Shown here one piece after another: positions 55,412 through 64,000 of a DNA stretch of 64,000 nucleotides. The first letter of the stretch is position 1, and the number at the start of each line of letters is the position of its first letter. The DNA is from Budorcas taxicolor (taxonomy: Eukaryota; Chordata; Mammalia; Artiodactyla; Bovidae), in the NCBI RefSeq assembly GCF_023091745.1, contig NC_068926.1, forward strand, positions 50,554,001 to 50,618,000. Direction: 5' to 3'. The translations under genes were made by a program, and so were the position numbers. The notes below the pieces were generated by a model. That model had not been told where the DNA came from and ran no database searches. It saw only the letters and a program-made list of their open reading frames with translations.

Positions 55412-56181
55412 AAGCAACTGTTTAGACAATACCAAATGATCTAAATTATAGCCCATAATTGATGTGCAGAGGAGTAAGAAAATGAGAAAGGAAAAATCAC
55501 TTCAATAAATAAAGCTGAAAAGTTCTCAATGTGGATGAAAGACACGAATGCACAAACTCAAGAACACAACAAACCCAAGGCAAGGCAAGCATGAGAAGGT
55601 CATGTTTCAACATACTGTGTCAGCTGAGCTTCAACACACTGTGTCAGCTGAAAGGCAGACACAGCAAGCAAAAGGAAAACAACACATGCCCTACAGGAAA
55701 ACAAGGCCATGCATGGCTGTCTTCTCACTCCCAACTAAGGAGGACAAAAAAAGAGTGAAACATTTTAAAGTGCTGAAGGAAAAAAATAAATCTGTTAACC
55801 CAGAATTCTATAAATGGCAAAAAATACTCTCTGGGAATGAGGATGAGATACAGACATTTTCAGATAAAAGGAATTCATTGCTGGAAGGTTTGCACTACCA
55901 GAAACTTCCAAGAGAAGTCCTATATACTGAATAGAAATGGCACCAGTAAAGACTTAGACCCCCAGTAGGGAATGAAGAGCATCAGAAATAGTAAACATCT
56001 GGATGAGTGCAAAAAGCTATTTTACTTTTTGCTTTTTCCTCAATGTTTTATAATACACAAAATTATTTAGGGCAAAAATTATAATATTGTCTTCTAGAGG
56101 TTTTAACATATTTGTATGTAATTATTTAAAATAACTTTAGCTTTTAAGGGCACAGGTGGTTAAATGAACCTACTATCTATC

Positions 56182-56199
56182 TATATTTTATGAGAAATG

Positions 56200-56235
<36 letters not shown>

Positions 56236-56454
56236 TGTTAATCACTCAGTCATGTCCAACTCTTTGCGATTCCATGAACTGTAGCCCGCCAGATTCTTCT
56301 GTCCATGGAATTCTCCAGGCAAGAATGTTGGAGGGGGTAGCCATTTTCTTCTCCAGGGGATCTTCCTGACCCAGTTATTGAACCCAGACCTCCAGCACTA
56401 CAGGCAGATTCTTTACTGAGCCACCAGGGAAGCCCTTATATTTTATGAGAAATG
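56182..56454 (-). mobile_element. Bov-tA with (GT)n tail and perfect 18-bp TSD
   Basis: The antisense SINE (56200-56436) begins with a (GT)~17 run (56202-56234), which is its own 3' tail. TSD tatattttatgagaaatg at 56182-56199 and 56437-56454. Confidence 0.95.
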
Positions 56455-57154
56455 ATACATGAACTTAAAGTCGACTGCGGAAAGTTATGTACATATTGCA
56501 ATCCCTGAAGTTACCACTAAAAGTATAATGCAAGTGAGTTTACCCTATAGAAAAGTGAAACTAGAATTCATTAAAATATTCAAGTATCCCCCAAAAAGAC
56601 AGAAAAAGAAAAACAGAGGAACAATAAGAGAACCAAATAGAAACAAATAGTAAAACGGTGATCCTCAAATCTAACCACATCAGTTATCACATTAAATATT
56701 AACAGAATAGCCTCTCTATTTAAAAGGCTGAGATCATCAAAATAAATAAAAATACAAGACACAATTATATGCTGTCTACAGGAGACACATTTTAAGGATA
56801 AAAACACAAATAAGTGAATTTGGCAAGGTTGCAGAATACAAGTTCAATACATAAAAGTTAATTGTATCTGTACAGACTAGCAATAAAAAAATGTCAAAAT
56901 GAAAATAAAATCAACAACTCCATTTATAATACCATTAAAAATAAAATATTAAAGAATAAAGCTACCAAAGATGTACAAGACCTGTACACTAAAAATTATA
57001 AAGTATGTCTGAACAAAATAAAGACAGTAAATAAATAGGGAAATATATCACGGTCAAGTATCAAAAGGTTCAATATTGTTAAGAGGGCAGTTCTCTATAA
57101 AGCAACGTATAGATGCAATGCAATGCAATCCCAGTCAAAATCACATGAATATTG

Positions 57155-57445
57155 AACTCTAGCCAATGATGCACACACTGAACTATTTAGAGGGGTGTGA
57201 ATAAATACCTGCAGTGTGCTTTTCAATACATCAAATAATAAGATGGATTCATGGATGGACAGAGGGATTGACAGATGGACCAATACCTGATAAAGCAAAA
57301 ACAGTAAAATAGTAATGGCAGAATCTAAGTGGTTGGCATGTGGATTCTTACTATAAATTTCCTTGAACTATGTTATATGTCTGAATTCTTATATAAAATA
57401 TTAGCAAAAGCATAATTATGAAATATTTCCAACACCTAAAAGAGT
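57155..57445 (+). mobile_element. Old L1M 3' end
   Basis: 'gatgcacacactgaactatt', 'caatacatcaaataataaga' and 'ttacataaatttcct'-like wording ending 'attcttatataaaatatt' fit the 3' UTR of an old L1M. Confidence 0.55.
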
Positions 57446-57679
57446 ACAAAGAATAATAAGTTAGTGTTAGTCCTTCAGTCATGTCCGACTCTTTATGACC
57501 CCGTGGACTGTAGCCTGCCAGGCTCCTCTGTCCATGGGATTCTCCAGGCAAGAATACTGGAGTGGGTTGCCATTCTCTTCTCCAGGGGATTTTCCCAACT
57601 CAGGGATCGAACCCAAGTCTCCTGCATTGCAGGCAGATTATTTACCATCTGAGCCACCAGGGAAGCCCACAAAGAAAAA
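57446..57679 (-). mobile_element. Bov-tA SINE with 11-bp TSD
   Basis: Antisense full-length copy (57457-57668). TSDs acaaagaataa (57446-57456) and acaaagaaaaa (57669-57679) differ at one base. Confidence 0.93.
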
Positions 57680-57801
57680 ATGAACACAAAACACCCGTAA
57701 CTCTCACCAACCATATTAACACGCAAAACAGATACAGCCGAAGTTCCCTGCCTGCCTTCAGCCCACCTCTCTTGGTGCTGGTGCTTATTATGTTCATGTT
57801 T

Positions 57802-57959
57802 ATTTTATGCATCCCTAGAGAAGGAAATGGCAACCCACTCCAGTGTTCTTGCCTGGAGAATCCCATGGACAAAGGAGCCTGGCGGGCTGCAGTTTGTGGA
57901 GTTGCAAAGAGTCGGACACAACTGAGTGACTAACACACACACACACACATTTTATTCAT
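57802..57959 (+). mobile_element. 5'-truncated Bov-tA with (AC)n tail and TSD
   Basis: The sense Bov-A part only (57813-57948), ending in (AC)8. TSDs attttatgcat (57802-57812) and attttattcat (57949-57959) differ at one base, so the tRNA head was lost at insertion. Confidence 0.9.
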
Positions 57960-58224
57960 AGACTACATACGAATGGATTTACATACAACAAACAGAAATG
58001 CATTGCATGTTTTTAAAACTGCATCCCACTGTAAGTCTGAGCTGGCAAAATTTTTCCCCTTAGCCTTAGATTTTAGAGATTTATTCAACAATTATAACAT
58101 GAATTCATTTCCATACTTGTAGCGCATTTCTCTATATAAATATTTAGCTATTTATTTATCCATTATTTATCCATTCTCCTCTGACAGATATTTCTGCCCT
58201 GTCATCTCAAGATGTGGCCTCTCT
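57960..58224. other. AT-rich spacer, possibly old L1
   Basis: 'catttctctatataaatatt' and 'tatttatttatccattattt' hint at an old antisense L1 but are too simple to assign. Confidence 0.3.
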
Positions 58225-58450
58225 GAGAATAGCAGCAAGGGGCTCAGATTCTCAGAATGGAATGACCTGGGTTCAAGTCCTGACTTCATGGCTTCCTGTC
58301 CCTCGAGGAAGTCACGTAACTTCCTGAGCTTCAGCTTCTTCATGTGACAAGTGGGGGTGGTCCTCAGTGAGGAAAGGAAGAAAAAATAAGACGGATGGAT
58401 GGGAAGCACTTAGTACAATGTCTGCCTGACGCACACAGGTATTGATACTC
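58225..58450 (+). mobile_element. MIR
   Basis: 'gacctgggttcaagtcctga', 'ggaagtcacgtaacttcctg', 'agcttcagcttcttcatgtg' and 'gaagcacttagtacaatgtc' in sense order. Confidence 0.75.
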
Positions 58451-59649
58451 AGAATCAGAAACATAAAAAATGGGACAGCCCCAAGGTGATGGCCAACCCC
58501 ATTTGGCTCAGGCCCCATCAACACTATCAGGCATGAAAACTCCTAGCTCTCCTTCACAGGGTTAAGTGTCTGAAGAGGAGAGTGACCCTCACAACATGGC
58601 AACCAGATTCTCACTTTCACTGAGGGTAGCACATCAGGCAAACCTTCAAAGGTAGTTAAGGAGCATCCAGAAATCTTCCTTCATCACGAGCCCGCCAGCT
58701 GACTCTCCACTGTCCCCAGCAGGTCCCAGGAGGGGACTATTCACAGACACGTGGGCAGGGCAGGGGAGGATGCCTAGGGACGGTGGCGTACGGCAGTGCT
58801 GGCAACAGTGGGGACCCTTGTTCAGTTGAGATTGAATTCTTAAATTTATTTTGCTTTAATGAATTTAAATTTGAAAATTGATACTCAATTGTCAGAAATT
58901 CTATAAGTATGTTTGGAACAAGGTGGATCTGTGTATCTACCATTATCACCCCTAGTCTAAAGGGATGAAAGCAGAGAGTGATTACTTTATAAAATCCAGA
59001 ATTACAGGAGATGAACTGCCAACAGTTGCTATAGCAACAGATGAAGGGGTGTAAGCAAACCACAGTCTAGCCAGAGGGCAAAGAGAGGGACTAGCTATCT
59101 TGCCCCGTCTCTCTCTTTTGTTGTCTAGATTTAGCCCAATGCCTGCCACTGGGCAGACCAAACCAGATTTGGAGACACATATGCATGCACACACATACAG
59201 AAACTATTAGCCAATGAAGTTTCAGCTGCCAAACTGGTAATGATATGCACAATACATTCCTGGATGTGATGGAGCTACACCCTGCGAGTATTTTGATTGG
59301 CAAGACAATTCCCAGAAATAGGGCAACCCTGAGCAGGAAGAAGGCCTTGAGGCTGGGTACCAAGGTCATGGAAGGTCACGCACCAGCCCACCTGCAGACA
59401 AGCAGCCCCACCACAAATAGTCTATAAGACAGGTTTGAAAACAACCACCTCAACCTCCTAACATGACTGCCAAGGGCAGTCAAAACTTCTGAGTGTAGCT
59501 TGGCACAAGCTAAGTGTACACCAACTTTTTGGCCACCACCCTAATCTAGGTACACTCCAGTTTTTCCAAACTTAAGATAAAGCAATCCACACAGGTCAAA
59601 ATCTTCTTTGGTTGGTTTTTGTTTTGTTTGCTTTGTTCATTTAGTGTTT
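58451..59649. other. 1.2-kb unannotated stretch
   Basis: No repeat or gene recognised. Frames up to 108 codons on the minus strand have no domain or splice support. Confidence 0.3.
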
Positions 59650-60400
59650 GTTTTTTATATTCCACATCTGAGTGAAAACACATAGATACAGAGAACAGAG
59701 TAGTGGTTACCAGAGGGGAGGAGGGCGGGAGGGGGACATGGGTAGAGAGGTTCATCTATTTAATAATGGATGGAAGCGAAGTTTTTGGTGGTGAGCAGAA
59801 AAAATAAATTTAAAAAAAATCTCCTTTTGAACCTTCACACACTGTTGTTGGAAATGTAAATTGATGCAGCCACCAGGAAAACAGTATGGAGGGTTCTCAA
59901 AAAACTAAAAATAAAACTAAAAATGTGACCCAACAATTCCACTCCTGGATACATACCTGAAAAAAGCAAAAACATTACTTTGAAAAGACACATGCCCCCC
60001 AGTGTTCATTATTTATGATTGCCAAAGTATGGGAGCAAGCTAAGGGTCCATCCACAGATGACTGGATAAAGAAGACGTGGTGCAGATCCATAGTGGAATA
60101 CTACTCAGCCATACAAAAAGAACGAAGCTTTGCCATTTGCAGCAACATGGATGGATTCACAGGGCATTATGCTAAGTGAAATGAGTCAAAAAGAGAAAGA
60201 TACATACTGTATGATATCACTTATATGTGGAATCTAAAACATACAACAAACTAATGAGTATAACAACAAAAAAAAGCTGCAGACTCACAGATACAGAGAA
60301 CAAACTAGTGGTTACCATGGAGAAAGGGGTGGGGGAGGGACAATTTAGAGGGGAAACGGGTTATTACATGAAATCCTATGTGTGAAACTTTTAAAAATTG
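59650..60400 (+). mobile_element. L1 3' portion (ORF2 end plus 3' UTR), old
   Basis: 59650-59822 is an L1 3' UTR fragment ('acatagatacagagaacaga', 'ggttaccagagggg'). 59823-60400 repeats the series from the ORF2 end ('cacactgttgttggaaatgt', 'tggaatactactcagccata') to the same 3' UTR wording ('agatacagagaacaaactag'). Two L1 copies, or one with a duplicated end. Confidence 0.75.
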
Positions 60401-60401
60401 T

Positions 60402-61253
60402 AAGCTCAACATTCAGAAAACTAAGATCATGGCATCTGGTCCTATCACTTCATGGCAAATAGATGGGGAAACAGTGAAAACAGTGGCTGACTTCACTTTT
60501 GGGGGCTCCAAAATCACTGCAGATGCTGACTGCAGCCATGAAACTAAAAGACACTTACTTCTTGGAAGGAAAGTTATGACCAACCTAGACAGCACATTAA
60601 AAAGCAGAGACATTACTTTGTCAACAAAGGTCCGTCCAGTGTTTTTCCAGTAGTCGTGTATGGATGTGAGAGTTGGACTATAAAAAAAGCTGAGTGCCAA
60701 AGAATTGATGATTTTGAACTGTGGTGTTGGAGAAGACTCACGAGAGTCCCTTGGACTGCAAGGAGATCCAATCAGTCCATTGGGAATGTGGATTCAAGCC
60801 CTGATCAGAGAATTAAGATCCCACATGCCTCGCAGCCAAAAAACCAAAACATAAAGCAGAAGCAATATTGTAACAAAAATTCAATAAAGACTTCTTAAAC
60901 CTTAAAAAAAAAAAGCCCTAAAGGAGATAGTCTAAAGGAGATCAGTCTCCTAAAGGAGATTAGTCCTGGGTGTTCAATGGAAGGACTGATGCTGAAACTG
61001 AAACTCCAATACTTTGACCACCTCATGTGAAGAGCTGACTTATTTCAAAAGACCGTGATGCTGGGAAAGATTGAGGGCAGGAGGAGAGGGGGATGACCGA
61101 GAATGAGATGGTTGGATGGCATCACCAACTCAGTGGACAAGAGTTTGGGTGGACTCCGGGAGTTGGTGATGGACAGGGAGGCCTGGCGTGCTGCAATTCA
61201 TGGGGTCGCGAAGAGTCAGACTCGACTGAGCGACTGAACTGAACTGAACTGAA
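60402..61253 (+). mobile_element. BovB 3' fragment with internal templated insertion
   Basis: It starts at 'aagctcaacattcagaaaac' downstream of the YADD box and reaches the GAACT tail at 61232-61249. At 60781 the sequence after 'cagtccat' is interrupted by an inverted CHR SINE copy (60782-60918), after which BovB resumes with three near-identical 'ctaaaggagat' units before 'tagtcctggg'. The coding frame is destroyed. Confidence 0.93.
60782..60918 (+). mobile_element. CHR-type SINE fragment, inverted copy of 61674-61831
   Basis: The first 111 bp (60782-60892) equal the reverse complement of 61721-61831 with about two differences, including non-family changes. The tail 'cttaaaccttaaa…gccc' equals the reverse complement of 61674-61694. 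About 25 bases between are missing. No clean TSD is visible. Confidence 0.88.
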
Positions 61254-61661
61254 TAGAATTTAAAGAATATTTATTTCAATTTTTTAAAAAATCCCCTCTG
61301 TAGCTAGACTCCTCAAGCCTGTGACATCTACACTTGCTCCCTACCAGCCTCCATGGGAGCTCCCAGACTCCAGTGAGGTAGAGATGGGGCTGAGCACCAA
61401 TGGAAATACACTCACTGAATTCAGCCGATGACTTCTGGAACTAGTTAAACACTCTGGGCAGGTTATGGTTTTTTGGGGAAATAATTGCCTACCTTCTTTC
61501 TAAGTTTTGCTGAAATCTAGGCTTGATCTGCGCTTTGACATTGCCAGATGCAGAGCATCTGTGTCTGTGCAGAGTCTCCTCAAGGGAAATCTGAGCTTCC
61601 TTTGGGGAAAAAAATTAATAAAGCCTGAATCTGGGGCACCACCTGAGGTAATTTCACCAAA
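61254..61661. other. Spacer, nothing recognised
   Basis: AT-rich start, otherwise unassigned DNA between the BovB tail and the next SINE. Confidence 0.3.
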
Positions 61662-61893
61662 CAGGTTGCTATTGGGCTTTTTTTAAGGTTTAAGATTTTT
61701 TTAACGTGGATCTTTTTTAAAGTCTTTATTGAATTTTTGTTACAATATTGCTTCTGCTTTATGTTTTGGTTTTTTGGCTGCAAGGCATGTGGGATCTTAA
61801 TTCCCTGATCAGGGCTTGAATCCACATTCCCTGCAGTGGAAAGTGGAGTCTTAACCACAGGACTACCAGGGAAATCTTCCCAGGTTGCTATTG
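61662..61893 (-). mobile_element. CHR-type SINE with perfect 13-bp TSD
   Basis: The antisense copy (61675-61880) with 'ttttttggctgcaaggcatg' and 'accacaggactaccagggaa'. TSD caggttgctattg at 61662-61674 and 61881-61893. Its irregular tail (ggctttttttaaggtttaag) is what identifies it as the source of the patch at 60782. Confidence 0.95.
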
Positions 61894-61920
61894 TTTTAAG
61901 TGTGAAAGTAAGCACTGAGA

Positions 61921-62030
61921 TTTTTTTTTTTTTTTTACTTTTCTTTTTCTTTCTTTTTATCGACCATGCCACGCATCTAATGAGATCTTAGTTCCCCAAC
62001 CAGGGATTGAACCTGGGCCCCCAGCAGTGG
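61921..62030 (-). mobile_element. CHR-type SINE fragment
   Basis: Antisense: a T-run tail, 'gatcttagttccccaaccag', 'ggattgaacctgggccccca', then broken. The head is missing. Confidence 0.75.
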
Positions 62031-62245
62031 GAAACGTGAATGGCAGTCATCTCAAAACCTTCTGAACTGCTTAAGTGCATAGAGCATCTTTCATTTCAGC
62101 AGAAAAGGTGTAGTGGCTTCTATAATGACTAATTGCTTCTGGCTCCCTTCTTAACATACAAATAAGCAAATATACAAATAAGTGATCAAGAAGAGCCAAG
62201 ATTCTCCTGTAATATTCACTTCTGATTCATTTATTTAAAAATTAC

Positions 62246-62473
62246 TGCAAAGAGCTGACTCATTTGAAAAGACTGTGATGCTGGGAAAGATTGAGGGCAG
62301 GAGGAGAAGGGGACAACAGAGGATGAGATGGTTGGATGGCATCACTGACTCGATGGACATGGGTTTGGCTAGACTCCAGGAGTGGGTGATGGACAGGGAG
62401 GCCTGGCGTGCTGCAGTTCATGGGGTCGCAAAGAGTCGGACACGACTGAGCGACTGAACTGAACTGAACTGAG
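62246..62473 (+). mobile_element. BovB 3' terminal fragment
   Basis: The last ~230 bp of BovB, 'gagctgactcatttgaaaag' to 'tgaactgaactgaactgag'. Severe 5' truncation. Confidence 0.92.
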
Positions 62474-62489
62474 GCAAGCAAGAATCATC

Positions 62490-63125
62490 AACAGATGCTA
62501 AAATTCATGGGCAAAAAGTACATGAAAGATGTTGACAGTCACAAATTATCTTCCCAGATGTTATTATTACTAATTACAAAAGGGAAAATCATACTTGTAG
62601 TAGAGGAAATGAAAAGATATCACTTTAAGAAGGTAACCTAGGTAAATATCAGTGGTAATGAGACATGTCAACATCACATGCCTCCCATACAACAGAGAGA
62701 AGGACAAGCACTTCATTGAGATTCCTACCAAATACACACATCCTCAATTTAATCATGAAAAGATACCAGAAAAACCCAAATTGAGGAACACTGTCAAAAA
62801 TAACTGGTCAGTATTCATCAAAAACATGAAAGAGAGGAAAAGCAAAAATAAAACACAGACCAAAGACCAGAATTCATCAGACTAAGGAGCTATAACAACT
62901 CTAGGCAATGTGGGATCCTGGAGCCAAAAAAGGATGTTACGGGAACAGCAGGCACTTTTTCATAATGTCTGTAGGTTAGTTAACAATATTACAGCCATGC
63001 TAATTTCCTGGTTTTGATATGCACACCGTGGCTATGTAAAAAATGTTTGCATTAGGGACAATCTGTGTTTTCCGCAACTTTCCTATAAATCTAAAATCAT
63101 CCCAAGACAAAAAGCTTTTACAAAA
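62490..63125 (+). mobile_element. Old L1M 3' UTR
   Basis: 'cctcaatttaatcatgaaaa', 'gaaaaacccaaattgaggaa', 'aaaaataactggtcagtatt', 'caatgtgggatcctggagcc' and 'ttccgcaactttcctataaa' follow an old L1M 3' end in order. Confidence 0.65.
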
Positions 63126-63778
63126 TTAAAATAAATGAAATGAAGTTTGAACATACTGCATTTTGTTTGTTTCCTTTGTGGCCCTTAGCTTGGGTTTTAA
63201 TGTGTATAATTTAGTTTATTTGCTTGGTTACTGCCTTCCTCCTTGGAAAATATGAGCTTGAGAGGTGGGAGCATGTGTGGTTTTTTTCAAAAGGAAAAAA
63301 GGAAAGCAAACCAAAGGTGGACAACTAATAGGTGATCACAAAATATTTGCTCCATCAACAACAGCTAGATTTCAGCCTGCAGGCTCACCCATCCCATAGT
63401 CATCAACTACATTTTCTACCTCCGACACTTCTGATCTCCCTTCTGCCCAGTGCTGAAATGAAGGAAGATGGTCTCTGCAGTCAGGGAATCTAGAAAGCTT
63501 TGAGGTAATTGACATTCTCAACCTGGAACATATATTAGCAATACTAGGTACAAAAGAAGTCCCTGAGGACGTGGTGTGGACCAGAAGTGATATCCATGAG
63601 AGAGAAAAAGGACCTCCATGGAGGGGACAGAGGCTGACCAGGAGGTGATGCTTCCTGGTGTCTCCTTGATCCCATGGATGAGAAAGTCTTCAGCAGCCAG
63701 TTTTCCCAAAGCCTGGTCCTGGGTCTGCAGGTGGTCCTGGTGTTGCATAGACATGGCTCAAATAGCAAGAAGTCACAT
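63126..63778. other. Spacer, nothing recognised
   Basis: No repeat or gene assigned. Short frames on the minus strand near 63520-63770 have no domain. Confidence 0.3.
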
Positions 63779-63921
63779 CTGGAGAAGGAAATGGCAATCT
63801 ACTCCAGTATTCTTGCCTGGAAAATCCCATGGACACGGATGGAAGAGCCTGGCAGGTTGCAGTCCACGGGGTTGCAAAGAGTTGGACATGATTGAATGAC
63901 TTCACTTTCACTTTCAAGCAC
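63779..63921 (+). mobile_element. Bov-A2-type SINE fragment (one monomer)
   Basis: 'ggagaaggaaatggcaatct' to 'gacttcactttcactttc', the first Bov-A2 monomer plus the start of the linker. The second monomer is absent. The last 79 bases of the window are AT-rich and unassigned. Confidence 0.85.
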
Positions 63922-64000
63922 ACAAAGAAGTAAAAAACCACTACCAATGAAAAGAACAACCAATCAGAGATTATGCAATTAACAGAAAAGAATGAAACAT

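Larger units (their letters stand above)
52767..55423 (-). mobile_element. BovB with inverted 5' part (twin-priming structure), 12-bp TSD
   Basis: A single insertion. The 3' part on the minus strand (52779-54646) runs from the GAACT tail through the RT to the linker. It is joined to the upstream endonuclease part in + orientation (54647-55411). The junction shares 2 nt ('ac'). The outer end of the inverted part repeats ~36 bp of the linker also present at the inner end of the minus part. TSD aagcaactgttt at 52767-52778 and 55412-55423. Confidence 0.95.
52626..57150 (+). mobile_element. Old L1, ORF1 to ORF2, split by two insertions
   Basis: Co-oriented pieces. 52626-52778 is ORF1 ('gaacttgaagacaggtcaag', 'aataaagcctcaagcaactg'). 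55424-56199 is the ORF1 end ('attttaaagtgctgaaggaa', 'aacccagaattctataaatg'). 56455-57150 is the inter-ORF region and ORF2 with deletions ('tatatgctgtctacaggaga', 'agaatacaagttcaatacat', 'gatgcaatgcaatcccagtc'). A BovB (52779-55411) and a Bov-tA (56200-56436) interrupt it. All frames are broken. Confidence 0.7.

Noticed and set aside
60656..60898. Similar peptides (VDSSPDQ…IKIPHA) encoded at 60.8 kb and 61.8 kb, suggesting a gene pair
   Set aside because: Both are translations of the CHR SINE and its inverted copy, not of a gene.
1..64000. CRISPR array from the many near-identical 100-200 bp repeats
   Set aside because: The repeats are SINEs and LINEs with TSDs, in both orientations, without regular spacers, in a mammalian genome.

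Overview
The window is nuclear DNA of a ruminant (Bovidae type). The evidence is the repeat fauna. BovB (RTE) LINEs end in the repeated GAACT tail. Bov-tA and Bov-A2 SINEs are abundant, as are CHR-type tRNA-derived SINEs and artiodactyl L1s with their characteristic 3' UTR. Older mammalian MIR, L2, MaLR LTR and MER5-type hAT copies lie beneath these. I cannot tell cattle, sheep, goat or another bovid apart from the sequence alone. Family names are assigned by recognition, not by a library search.

No complete protein-coding gene, structural RNA gene, CRISPR array or bacterial-type operon is visible. Nearly every open frame over 60 codons lies inside a transposon or in a simple repeat. The one non-repeat segment that looks like part of a host gene is a 147-bp candidate exon on the minus strand (14624-14770). 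It has good splice signals at both ends and an open frame I do not recognise. If it is real, much of the window could be intron of a minus-strand gene; otherwise the window is intergenic.

Layout. 1-8 kb: L1 fragments carrying Bov-tA and Bov-A2 insertions, a candidate LTR, CHR SINEs, a MaLR LTR, and a young L1 inserted into a MIR. 8-13 kb: a polypyrimidine tract, a 5'-truncated BovB with most of its reverse transcriptase, and a second young L1 with clear target-site duplications (TSDs). 13-25 kb: SINEs, the candidate exon, old L1, MIR and MaLR pieces, and long stretches without recognised features. 25-31 kb: an internally inverted BovB, a Bov-A2, and an L2 broken up by a MaLR and a MIR. 31-44 kb: scattered SINEs and L1s, a 0.55-kb near-perfect palindrome at 38.2-38.75 kb, and a BovB nested in L1 3' UTRs. 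44-52 kb: mostly unannotated sequence with a 140-150 bp local duplication. 52-58 kb: an old L1 split by a second internally inverted BovB and a Bov-tA. 58-64 kb: L1 and BovB remnants, one BovB containing an inverted copy of a SINE located 0.8-0.9 kb downstream.

I found no undescribed functional system. The most interesting observations are structural. Two BovB insertions have the 5'-inversion architecture of twin priming and intact TSDs. A hairpin has 270-bp arms. A templated inverted SINE patch sits inside a BovB. There is also the orphan exon candidate. All of these can be tested with alignments I cannot run here.
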